Shown here: in pieces, positions 7,506 through 16,197 of the stretch | How positions within the stretch are numbered: the stretch's first letter is position 1 | Layout: each line of letters starts with the position of its first letter | Assembly: GCA_008729055.1 (NCBI GenBank) | Contig: SDUX01000023.1 | Location: 1 to 20,797, forward strand | DNA: 20,797 nucleotides | Reading direction: 5' to 3' | DNA from: Pyropia haitanensis | Taxonomy: Eukaryota > Rhodophyta > Bangiophyceae > Bangiales > Bangiaceae | Program-made: the position numbers and the translations under genes | Notes under the pieces: model-generated | What the model saw: the letters and a program-made list of their open reading frames with translations, nothing else | Databases searched by the model: none | What the model was told of the DNA's origin: nothing

Positions 7506-9332
7506 ATGGCGCGGCTGGGCGGCGATGGCGGCGGCTCGTCGATGCGCTCCCTCCACCTCTCCTCGACGGTGCGGTCGACCAACGCGCTGCGCGTCTTTGT
7601 CGGCACCCTTGCGGTGACGGTGGAAATTTTCCGCGCGCAGGGCGGCATCAAGGCCGTCGTCGCGCCGCTGCGCACGCACCCAGGCGCGCCGGCGGTCGTG
7701 GACGCGGCGTGCCGCGTACTCCTCGCGCTCACTATTCACGACGCCGCCGCCGCGGACGAGGTGCTCGCCGCCGACGGCGTCGCGGCGGTGCTCGCCTGCC
7801 TCGCCGCGCTGGTCGCGGCGGCCGCCGCGGCGGCGCTGTCGCCACCCCCACCGGGCGCGACGACTGGCGTCGCGGCGACAACGTTGGCAATCAAGGCGCT
7901 CCGCAACCTGACGCAGACCGCCGCCCACCGCGAAGCGATTGTTGACGGCGGCGGCATTGAGAGCGTCGTTGCTGCGATGGGCGCCTTTGCCGCCGACGCG
8001 CGGCTGGCGAGCCACGGCTGTCTGGTGCTGTCCAACCTGACCTTTGGCTCCGCCGCCGCCAAGGACCGCGTTGGCGTGGCGGGCGGCCTCGACGCAATCG
8101 CGGGCGCGATGCTCCGCCACCCCGACTACCAGCCCTTCGCGGCGCGGGGCAGCCTCGCCCTTCGCAACCTGCTGTACAAGGCCGACGCCAACGCGGACCG
8201 GGCCGGCGTCGGCGGCTGCCGCGTCATCGAGGCGCTCGTCGGGGCGATTGTCAACCACGGCTCCCGGGAGCGGGAGGTGGCACACCAGAGCTGCGTCGCG
8301 CTTGACAACCTGTCCAACGTCAAGGAAGCCAACCGGGCGCCCATCCTCGCGGCAGGTGGCGTGCGCGCGGCGCTCACCCTCCTCGCCGCCTACCCAGATT
8401 CCGCCACCGTTGCCGATGACGCGGTGGGCATCTTCCGCCACGTGGCCGCGGCGGGGGAGGGCGCGCCGCTCGAAGTCGGTCGCATTGGCGGCGTCGAGGC
8501 GGTGGTGCGGGCGATGAAGGCGCCCCCATCGGGCGGGGCGGTGGTGGAAAAAGGCGTCGCGGCGCTGCGCTACCTGTGCTTCCTGCCTGAGAACCGGGAC
8601 CGCGTCGCCGCGGCGGGCGGGGTAGACCTGCTTGTCGGCGCGCTCTCCACCCCCTTGTCCGGGCCGCGGGCGGTCGAGTCGGCGTTCCTCGCGCTCGGCA
8701 ACGCGATTTTCGGGCACGCCGCCAACCAGGAGCGCGCGGGCATGCTCCGCGCCGTCGCCGCCGTGCGGGCCGTGGCGGGCCGCCACCAGGCGGCGGCGGG
8801 CGTCACGGAGCACGCATGCCGCGTCCTCCGCGCGCTGTGTGAGGGCAGCGATGCCAACGCCACGCAGGCGATGGTCGGCGGCGCGGTCAGCACCGCCCTC
8901 GGCGCGATCGTGGCCTTTCCCGACGACGCGTCGATCGCGGAGCAAGCAACTGCGCTGCTGCAGTGCATCGCGCTCGACCCGTCGCGCCGCCCCCCCCTGC
9001 TCGACGCGGATGCGGTCGGGATTGTGGGCAAGGCCATGGCGGCGCACGCAAAACACCGGGGGGTGCAGCTGCAGGGGCGGCAGCTGCGGGCGGTGCTCGC
9101 GGGGGAGGCCATCGAGCCGATCCCGGGGGCGGGCGCGCCGGCGGCGGTCGCGGGGGGGGCGCCGCTGTCGCCGACGGCGGCCGCGGCGGTGCGCGACGCG
9201 TTTGTCGCGGCGGGGCGCGAGATGTATGATACGGGGGCGGGGGGGCGGAACGACGCGCAGGGGGGGGGGACCAGCTGCCGCGCGCGCCGGTTGTTGCGGC
9301 TGCGGGGGGGGCGCCCGCCGGTGGCGGTTTAG
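7506..9332 (+). CDS. Armadillo-repeat protein
   Basis: From the ATG at 7506 (the first in frame after the TGA at 7359) this encodes 608 residues with no intron, ending TAG 9330-9332. A Ser/Gly-rich N-terminus leads into about eleven armadillo-type helical repeats covering residues 43 to about 535. Each has a G-G-ie-lv--m start and a C-aL-NL-type third helix: for example GGIKAVVAPL (46), GGIESVVAAM with SNLTF (149-180), GGLDAIAGAM with LRNLLY, VIEALVGAI with ALDNLSN, GGVRAALTLL, GGVEAVVRAM with LRYLCF, and GGVDLLVGAL with LGNAIF. Armadillo superhelices bind other proteins; nothing here suggests an enzyme, and there is no signal peptide or membrane segment. The partner and compartment cannot be told from sequence. 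Codons are overwhelmingly G/C-ending, as expected for an expressed gene in this genome. The last ~35 residues run through long G tracts and may be affected by indels. Confidence 0.9.
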   Translation: MARLGGDGGGSSMRSLHLSSTVRSTNALRVFVGTLAVTVEIFRAQGGIKAVVAPLRTHPGAPAVVDAACRVLLALTIHDAAAADEVLAADGVAAVLACLAALVAAAAAAALSPPPPGATTGVAATTLAIKALRNLTQTAAHREAIVDGGGIESVVAAMGAFAADARLASHGCLVLSNLTFGSAAAKDRVGVAGGLDAIAGAMLRHPDYQPFAARGSLALRNLLYKADANADRAGVGGCRVIEALVGAIVNHGSREREVAHQSCVALDNLSNVKEANRAPILAAGGVRAALTLLAAYPDSATVADDAVGIFRHVAAAGEGAPLEVGRIGGVEAVVRAMKAPPSGGAVVEKGVAALRYLCFLPENRDRVAAAGGVDLLVGALSTPLSGPRAVESAFLALGNAIFGHAANQERAGMLRAVAAVRAVAGRHQAAAGVTEHACRVLRALCEGSDANATQAMVGGAVSTALGAIVAFPDDASIAEQATALLQCIALDPSRRPPLLDADAVGIVGKAMAAHAKHRGVQLQGRQLRAVLAGEAIEPIPGAGAPAAVAGGAPLSPTAAAAVRDAFVAAGREMYDTGAGGRNDAQGGGTSCRARRLLRLRGGRPPVAV

Positions 9333-9545
9333 GGTGCGCCGTGGTGGGCGGGGTGTCACTGTCGGCGAAACCATGTCGGCGGCCACGGCCGTGGGCACCC
9401 TCTACACTGGTCACTACACTGGGCACCACTGGGGGCGGGTGCAGCCGCGCTGCCGACAACCAAGCAGGCACACAAAAAGACAAGTGCATCCCGACACGCC
9501 CCCCGCAACTGCCGGCCCCTTCCCATTCCCCCCGCCTTCCGCGTC

Positions 9546-10104
9546 CGTCGCGATCCGACGCAGCGTGCTCCCCCCCCCCACCACCACCACCCGCTCCTCC
9601 TCTACCAGCGTCGGGACGGCCGCCCGAAACTCCGCCCTTGACACCCCCGCCGCCGCGCCCGCGTCGGCCTGCACCGCCCGGAGGAGCGCCGCCTGCGGCA
9701 CGTCCCGCTCCCCCCCCCCCCCACTCCCTCTGCTGCGCCTGTGGATGCGGGGTCGAGTTTGGCCGATGCCGCCTCTGCCACCGCGCGCGACTCCCCCGCT
9801 GCGGCCCGCGAGCACCCCAGCGCAAACACGTCCCCATCAATCTGCTCCGTCCGCGAGCCGTACGCCGCGGTACGCAGCGTGGCCATTCCCAGGCGCACCG
9901 CCACGGCCACATCCGCGGCGGCCATTTCGAGTCAAAGATGCACCAGCGCGTGCGCCTTGGCACCACAAACGCGCCATTTCGGCACGCGGGAAGGGAGCGG
10001 TGACGCCGCCGGCGCAGCCGCAAGAGCGAAAGTCGAGACAGGCGGCGACAAACGCGGCGAATGCGAACAACATGAGGGTGATGACGTGCCAATGGTACAA
10101 ACTG
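9546..10104 (-). pseudogene. MCM4 C-terminal relic (replicative helicase subunit)
   Basis: MCM4 is one of six AAA+ subunits of the nuclear replicative helicase. Minus-strand pieces follow its C-terminus in order: FVPLARHHPHV (arginine-finger-side helix, frame A), FVAACLDFRSCGCAGGVTA and PRAEMARLW (frame B), AKAHALVHL-stop-LEMAAADVAVAVRL then MATLRTAAYGSRTEQIDGDV (frame C; the A---A-----T--ID-D spacing is typical of MCM4), and finally a winged-helix end, AALLRAVQADAGAAAGVSRA to LVEEERVVVVGGG (frame B). The breaks are a shift near 10070-10080, a shift near 9960, an in-frame TGA at 9934-9932, and a shift at the 12-C run at 9711-9722. Several highly conserved residues are also changed. Only about the last fifth of the protein is present; beyond 10110 the sequence becomes satellite DNA. 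It is convergent with the armadillo gene. Pseudogene is the best reading, though homopolymer errors could explain one shift. Confidence 0.8.
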
Positions 10105-10203
10105 GCTCCCCACCCGACATCTCACCGCGCCCTCTCCCTCACTCCTCCCTCCCATCTCGCCCTCCACCGCCGCCCCTCCCCCCTCCCTCAGCTCCCCACA
10201 CCC

Positions 10204-10262
10204 CCCGCGCCCACACCCAAACAAAAAAAAAAAAACAACAGCTGAAAAAAAAATAGAAAAAG
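10204..10262 (+). repeat. A-rich segment ending the leading partial unit
   Basis: CACCCAAACAAAA... then CAACAGCTG and a second A run. Near-copies end each full unit at about 11241-11290 and 12617-12665. In those later copies the first run is AAATATAAAA. These are the only A-rich stretches in the whole array and resemble the tail of a retrotransposed unit, though they are internal to a tandem array. Confidence 0.7.
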
Positions 10263-10837
10263 CAGTGGCACAAGCGGCAGCTGCGGGAGAAGCGATGGCC
10301 GAGTCAGCAATGACAGCAGCTGGCGGTGGCGGCAGAGGCGGCGGCGTGTCGGCGTGGCCCCCCACCCCCCCAACCCCACCACCCAGGACGCGACGGGGCA
10401 CCGTCCCAAAGTGCCCCGCCACGTCCGTCACCATCCCCACGCCGCCGCCACCACCCCACCACCACCACCAAGCCACCACCACCACCACCCCACCACCACC
10501 ACCCCGGCAGCTACCACCCCACCACCACCACCCCGCCACCACCACCCCGCCATCCACAACGCCGGCCACGCACACGGCCGGGGAGCCCCCCAGCTGCCCC
10601 GCCACGTGCGTGACCGTCGCCAACACCGCCCGCCCACCTCGGCACCAACACCACGCCGCCGCCACCACACCACCACCACCACCCAAACCACCACCGCCGA
10701 CACCTCCGCCCCCCCCCCACCACTCCCGCCGCGCCCGTCCTCGCCCTCCCCGCGTCATCCCCCACCAAATACCTGCCGCCGACACCACCCCCGCCGCCCC
10801 CGCCGCTGACTTGTACTTGCCGCCGCTCTTGCCGCTG

Positions 10838-11140
10838 CCGCCGCCGCCGCCGCCGCCGTGTTGCCCTTGTCGCCGCCCTTGGCGCCGCCGCCGCCATCGC
10901 CGCCGCCGTTGCCGCTGCCGCCGCCGCCGCCGCCGCCGTCTTGCACTTGTCGCCGCCCTTGCCGCCGCCGCCGCCATCGCCGCCGCCGTTGCCGCTGCCG
11001 CCGCCGCCGCCGCCGCCGTGTTGCCCTTGTCGCCGCCCTTGCCGCCGCCGCCGCCATCGCCGCCGCCGTTGCCGCTGCCGCCGCCGCCGCCGCCGCCGTG
11101 TTGCCCTTGTCGCCGCCCTTGCCGCCGCCGCCGCCACCGC
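10838..11140. repeat. ~80-bp CCG-rich sub-array in unit 1
   Basis: The marker TTGC(C/A)CTTGTCGCCGCCCTT recurs at 10861, 10941, 11021 and 11101, exactly 80 bases apart. Between markers lie CCG runs, CCATCG and CCGTTGCCGCTG. Eighty is not a multiple of three, so any protein frame rotates from Gly to Arg to Ala runs with each copy. This argues against coding. Confidence 0.9.
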
Positions 11141-11864
11141 CGCCGCCACCATCACGCCCCTCCCCTCAGCCGCCCTCCGCTCTCGCCCTCCTCCGCCTCC
11201 CCCCCCCCCTCCCCTCAGCTCCCCACACCCCCCGCGCCCACACCCAAACAAAATATAAAACAACAGCTGAAAAAAAAAAAAGAAAAACGCAGTGGCACAA
11301 GCGGCAGCTGCGGGAGAAGCGATGGCCGAGTCAGCAATGACAGCAGCTGGCGGTGGTGGCAGAGGCGGCGGCGTGTCGGCGTGGCCCCCCCCCCCCCAAC
11401 CCCCCACCACCCAGGACGCGACGGGGCACCGTCCCAAAGTGCCCCGCCACGTCCGTCACCATCCCCACGCCGCCGCCACCACCCCACCACCACCACCAAG
11501 CCACCACCACCACCACCCCACCACCACCACCCCGGCAGCTACCACCCCACCACCACCACCCCCACCACCACCCCGCCATCCACAACGCGGCCACGCACCG
11601 GCCGGGGAGCCCCCCAGCTACCCGCCACGTGCGTGACCGTCGCCAACACCGCCCGCCCACCTCGGCACCAACACCACGCCGCCGCCACCACACCACCACC
11701 ACCACCCAAACCCACCACCGCCGACACCTCCGCCCCCCCCCACCACTCCCGCCGCGCCCGTCCTCGCCCTCCCCGCGTCATCCCCCACCAAATACCTGCC
11801 GCCGACACCACCCCCGCCGCCCCCGCCGCTGCTTGTACTTGCCGCCGCTCTTGCCGCTGCCGCC

Positions 11865-12520
11865 GCCGCCGCCGCCGCCGTGTTGCCCTTGTCGCCGCCT
11901 TGCGCCGTCGCCGCCATCGCCGCCGCCGTTGACGCTGCCGCCGCCGCCGCCGCCGCCGTGTTGCCCTTGTCGCCGCCCTTGCGCCGCCCCATCGCCGCGT
12001 TGCCGCCGCCGCCGCCGCCCGCCGTTGCCGGCCCTTGCCGCCGCCCGCATCGCCGCCGCCGTTCCCTGCGCCGCCGCCGCCGCCGCCGTGTTGCCTGTCG
12101 CCGCCTTGCCCGCCGCCGCCATCGCCGCCGCCGTTGCCGCTGCCGCCCGCCGCCCGCCGCCGTGTTGCCTTGCGCCGCCCTTGCCGCCCGCCGCATCGCC
12201 GCCGCCGTTGCCGCTGCCCCGCCGCCGCCGCCGCCGTGTTGCCCTTGTCGCCGCCCTTGCCGCCGCCGCCGCCATCGCCGCCGCCGTTGCCCTGCCCCGC
12301 CCCGCCGCCGCCGTGTTGCCCTGTCGCCGCCCTTGCCGCCGCGCCGCCATCGCCGCCGCCGTTTGCCGCTGCCGCCGCCGCCGCCGCCGCCGTGTTGCCC
12401 TTGTCGCCGCCCTTGCCGCCGTCGCCGCCATCGCCGCCGCCGTTGCCGCTGCCGCCGCCGCCGCCGCCGCCGTGTTGCCCTTGTCGCCGCCCTTGCCGCC
12501 GCCGCCGCCACCGCCGCCGC
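11865..12520. repeat. ~80-bp CCG-rich sub-array in unit 2, expanded and irregular
   Basis: Marker copies lie near 11882, 11961, 12091, 12165, 12239, 12315, 12395 and 12475, with spacings mostly 74-80 bases and one missing or damaged copy around 12030. Several copies lack single C or G bases relative to unit 1. The extra copies account for unit 2 being about 350 bases longer. The scattered single-base losses could be decay or low-quality consensus. Confidence 0.85.
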
Positions 12521-13234
12521 CACCATCACGCCCTCCCCTCAGCCGCCCCTCCGCTCTCGCCCTCCTCCGCCTCCCCCCCCCCCCTCCCCTCAGCTCCCCA
12601 CACCCCCCGCGCCCACACCCAAACAAAATATAAAACAACAGCTGAAAAAAAAAAAAGAAAAACGCAGTGGCACAAGCGGCAAGCTGCGGGAGAAGCGATG
12701 GCCGAGTCAGCAATGACAGCAGCTGGCGGTGGTGGCAGAGGCGGCGGCGTGTCGGCTGGCCCCCCCCCCCCCCCAACCCCCACCACCCAGGACGCGACGG
12801 GCACCGTCCCAAAGTGCCCCGCCACGTCCGTCACCACCCCACGCCGCCGCCACCACCCCACCACCACCACCAAGCCACCACCACCACCACCCCACCACCA
12901 CCACCCCGGCAGCTACCACCCCACCACCACCACCCCGCCACCACCACCCCGCCATCCACAACGCCGGCCACGCACACGGCCGGGAGCCCCCCAGCTACCC
13001 CGCCACGTGCGTGACCGTCGCCAACACCGCCCGCCCACCTCGGCACCAACACACGCCGCCGCCACCACACCACCACCACCACCCAAACCCACACCGCCGA
13101 CACCTCCGCCCCCCCCCACCACTCCCGCCGCGCCCGTCCTCGCCCTCCCCGCGTCATCCCCCACCAAATACCTGCCGCCGACACCACCCGCCGCCCCCGC
13201 CGCTGACTTGTACTTGCCGCCGCTCTTGCCGCTG

Positions 13235-13690
13235 CCGCCGCCGCCGCCGCCGCCGTGTTGCCCTTGTCGCCGCCCTTGCGCCGTCGCCGCCATCGCCGCC
13301 CGCGCGCCGCCGCCCGCCGCCGCCGCCGCCGCCAATCGCCGCCGCCGTTGCGCTGCCGCCGCCGCCGCCGCCGCCGTGTTGCCCTTGTCGCCGCCCTTGC
13401 CGCCGTCGCCGCCATCGCCGCCGCCGTTGCCGCTGCCGCCGCCGCCGCCGCCGCCGTGTTGCCCTTGTCGCCGCCCTTGCCGCCGTCGCCGCCATCGCCG
13501 CCGCCGTTGCCGCTGCCGCCGCCGCCGCCGCCGCCGTGTTGCCTTGTCGCCGCCCTTGCCGCCGCGCCGCCATCGCCGCCGCCGTTGCCGCTGCCGCCGC
13601 CGCCGCCGCCGCCGTGTTGCCCTTGTCGCCGCCCTTGCCGCCGCCGCCGCCATCGCCGCCGCCGTTGCCGCTGCCACCGCCGCCCGCCCG
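13235..13690. repeat. ~80-bp CCG-rich sub-array in unit 3
   Basis: Marker copies at 13258, 13379, 13459, 13539 and 13617, with the first interval disturbed (CGCGCGCCGCCGCCC). The final copy decays into GCCACCTCCACCGCACTCG before the diverged terminal unit. Confidence 0.85.
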
Positions 13691-14066
13691 CCGTTTTTGC
13701 CGCCGCCACCTCCACCGCACTCGCCACCATCACGCCCGTCCTCTCAGCCGCCCTTCCTTCTCGCCTTCCACCGCCGTCCCTCTTTTGTCCTCTCAGCTCG
13801 CCACCCAACGCGTTCAACAGGAAGAGGACCAACGCGTCGGGGCGTGCTCCGCCACGTGCATCGCCACCACCACGCCGCCGCCACCACCACGCCGCCACCA
13901 TCAGCCCACCACTACCACCACCCCACCACCAGCACCCCGCCAGCTACCACCCACCACCACCTCTCCGCCACCACCACCCCGCGATCGACAACGCCGGCCA
14001 CGCACACGGCCGAGGAGCCCCCCCAGCTACCCCGCCACGTGCGTGACCGTCGCTAACTCCGCCGCC

Positions 14067-15650
14067 ACCCGCAGCGCTGGTCACCCGCAGGGCCGAGCAG
14101 CCGCCGTACTCACCCCGAATAGCAAGATTCCAGACTACGCCTGCCGGCGAGAGGCGCCGCAAGGGGTAGGTCTGCCGTCCACGTCGGCGGTTACCGACTC
14201 GCTGGACGCGGGGCGTGGCAGCCGGAGCGGCCGCAGCATGCGCACCCGCACCCGCCCAGGGCGGGAGCCGGCCGCTGGCGCGGCGGGAGGCGCGGGCGGG
14301 GCGCAACGCTCTCGTGGGGCGGTGCGCAACGACGAGCAGCGGCGGCAACGACAGCGCGGCCATCGTGCGCTCCCGCCGACGGCGGCAGCCCCGTGTCGAC
14401 GCACCGCCAGCGACCGCCACGCCGTGTGCGATCGCGCGCGCGCGGGCTGGGCGTCGGGGCGGGGCGGGGCCACCCGCCGCACGCTCTATGCGTCCCCCCC
14501 GCGTCCCGCCATGCACGTCCCATCTCGCCCCTCACTCCCCCCCTCGCGCCATCCCCGCCACCCCGCCTTCCGTCGCCCGTTACGTCACACCCAAAACGGC
14601 GGCGGCATCGGTAGGTGGGTGGACGACAAGAAGCACGAGTGCCAGACGAAGAGAAGGAAAAAAAAACGGGCGGCCAAGTGCCCGTGACCGACACCCGAGT
14701 GGGCGGGATGCGGCATGGAGAACCGTACGAGTGGAAACGGGCAGGACGGCGGGAAGGCGGGCGGTCGAGCAGGCTAGCGGGCGGGAGGGAGATTGGGCGG
14801 GAAACTGGCGACGCGCAGGCGGTAGGCGGGCAGGCGGGTAGGCGGGCAGGTGGGCGGGCGGGCACACGGGCGCGCCGGTGCGCGCGAGCGCGGGGGGCGG
14901 GCGGGCGGGCGGCAGGGGCAACCCCGGCGTCGCTGCGCGGGCGGGCAGTTGGGACGGGGGCGGCGACGGCGCGGCAGACCGCGTCGCGGCGGCCCGTGGC
15001 GATCCGGTCCGTCGGTGCTGGGGCAGCGCGGGCGGCGACGGCGGCGGCGCAGGGCACCGGTGAGGGTCGGGGCCGCGCGTCGAGCCGCGTCGGGGCACGG
15101 CTGCACTGCCGTGCGCGCCGCCGCAGCCGACCGCGAAACGGCGGCGCACGCGCGCACACACCGCGGGCGGCTGGCGGCGGTCATGGGCGGCGCGCTACGG
15201 CTGGTGGGGTGGTCAGTGCGGTGGGGGCGGGTGCCCACGGAGGCGGGGCGGCTCTGCTCGTGCCGCAGGCCCCTGCCCAACCGCCCCCGCCGGAGCTCGG
15301 AGGGGGGGGCGGAGGCGAGGCGGGCGTGCCTGACGGCGGCAAGAGCGCTCTGTTTGCAGGTCGGTGTACCCCTCCCGCGCTCGGCGGTTCAAACGCGGCA
15401 ATAGATCGTCTAGATGATGTACCCCCCCCCCTCCCGGCCGGTGTCTGTGTTGAATCCGTAGCGGGCGGCGCCAGCGGCACGCAGACGGCCCACGCGAGCG
15501 TCTGAGGGGGCACCGGGACGGCCATTGACAGCGGCGGGGGGTGCCGTTTTTGGCCGAGCCGCTCCTGGTCCATGCCCGCCCGCGCGCGTGACGAGAGAGC
15601 GCGCGCCGCGACGCGAGCGACTGATGTGCACGGCCGAGGCCCTCGGATGA
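14067..15650. other. GC-rich stretch, no defensible gene
   Basis: Frames on both strands are Arg/Gly/Ala-rich and carry no motif I recognise. A TTACGTCA word (bZIP-type site) is at 14580-14587, and a poly-A-like GGAAAAAAAAACGG near 14657. At 14816-14870 there is a cluster of GGCGGGCAGGCGGGTA-type repeats that could fold as G-quadruplexes. The plus frame ending at 15505 has a protein-like last 100 residues (for instance GGKSALFAGRCTPPALGGSN), but I cannot find a start or family. Confidence 0.4.
14816..14870 (+). repeat. GGCGGG/GGCAGG G-rich microsatellite
   Basis: Five or more G3 tracts separated by short C/A/T spacers within about 50 bases, an arrangement compatible with a G-quadruplex on the plus strand. 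It lies within generally G-rich sequence, so it may be simple slippage. Confidence 0.6.
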
Positions 15651-15689
15651 AAAAAGCTCGCGAGAAAGTGCACCGCGGCGCGCATCAAA

Positions 15690-15860
15690 TGTAAAGTAGA
15701 CTGTGCCCAATAGCAGGTCAGAATTGTCTGAAGTCTCGAGTGACAGAGCTGGGGTGGAACCAGGGTTGTCCCATTCGCGACCCAAAAACTGCCCAATCAG
15801 AGGCGATATCCATAAAATCTCCGTGTTCCGACCATTGACTGCCACGTGGGCAGTCACTCT
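15690..15860 (+). promoter_or_regulatory. Promoter-like AT-richer dip with CCAAT, TATA-like and G-box palindrome
   Basis: In a local dip in G/C content there is CCAAT at 15793-15797, ATAAAAT at 15812-15818, and the palindrome GACTGCC-ACGTG-GGCAGTC at 15837-15855, centred on CACGTG. The order and spacing resemble a eukaryotic RNA polymerase II promoter reading towards the frame at 16030. No transcription start can be seen directly. Confidence 0.4.
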
Positions 15861-16029
15861 CCTTGTCGGCAGCGGCGTGGGCGGTGGCGAGCGACCGCGT
15901 CGGTGGCGGCGGCGGTGGGGCAGCGACAGCATCGCGCCCACCCCCCCCTCGCTACCCATTGCCGCCCCCTACCAGCACGGAGTGACTCCCCCTGTCCCCA
16001 CCGCCCCTCCTCCGCGGTCTGGTCGTGCC

Positions 16030-16197
16030 ATGGCTACCACCGCTGCGGGGATGTTGCAGTCCGCGACGGCGATCTTGCGGCTGACTCAGCGCCCGGCGGT
16101 CGCCGCCGCGGCCGCCGCCGACGCGCTGACGTCAGTCTTTGTGTCCCTCGACGGTCACCGCGTGGCGGGCGTGACCGTCGCGGGCGGGATGTTGTAA
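16030..16197 (+). CDS. Small hypothetical protein or first exon (55 residues)
   Basis: I do not recognise this protein. The ATG lies in CCATGG context, the peptide starts MATTAAGMLQSATAILRLTQ, passes an Ala-rich run, and ends VSLDGHRVAGVTVAGGML at TAA 16195-16197. The residue mix (hydrophobic and Thr/Val-rich, few Arg or Gly) differs from the artefactual frames around it, and a promoter-like stretch lies about 200 bases upstream. The stop overlaps GTAAAC, which fits a splice donor, so it may be the first exon of a gene whose later exons I cannot find. The N-terminus could serve as a targeting peptide, but this is inference only. Confidence 0.35.
   Translation: MATTAAGMLQSATAILRLTQRPAVAAAAAADALTSVFVSLDGHRVAGVTVAGGML

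Larger units (their letters stand above)
10125..14066. repeat. Macrosatellite: three ~1.0-1.4-kb units plus partial ones
   Basis: The landmark GTGGCACAAGCGGCAGCTG (with one inserted base in the third copy) occurs at 10265, 11292 and 12667, giving units of 1027 and 1375 bp and a third of about 1.1 kb. Each unit runs through the same blocks: the landmark and GATGGCCGAGTCAGCAATGA, a C run, CCA/CAC triplets, a spacer with CGCCACGTGCGTGACCGTCG, more CCA triplets, a spacer with CACCAAATACCTGCCGCCGA, an ~80-bp CCG-rich sub-array, a C/T-rich block, and an A-rich end. A tail-only unit precedes the array (10125-10264), and a diverged partial unit (about 13838-14060) follows it. Long frames on both strands are by-products of composition: His/Pro/Thr on plus, Gly/Trp/Val on minus. 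Confidence 0.93.

Noticed and set aside
6441..9398. Very long open frame (985 codons) on the minus strand opposite the armadillo gene
   Set aside because: It is Arg/Ala/Gly-rich throughout and mirrors the G/C-ending codons of the plus-strand gene. The plus strand shows clear armadillo repeats and the minus frame shows no domain.
10265..12633. Long His/Pro/Thr-rich plus frames and Gly/Trp-rich minus frames in the macrosatellite
   Set aside because: They follow triplet repeats and change identity when the 80-bp units rotate the frame. No unit keeps the same protein, so coding is unlikely.
14615..15505. 296-codon plus frame
   Set aside because: It is mostly Arg/Gly/Ala, starts on GTG, and runs through the G-rich microsatellite. 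The protein-like tail is not enough to call a gene.
15745..15800. tRNA-like or SINE-like B-box (GGTTCCACCCC on the minus strand at 15761-15751)
   Set aside because: No complete cloverleaf can be drawn, the acceptor and anticodon stems do not pair, and the A-box candidate is poor.
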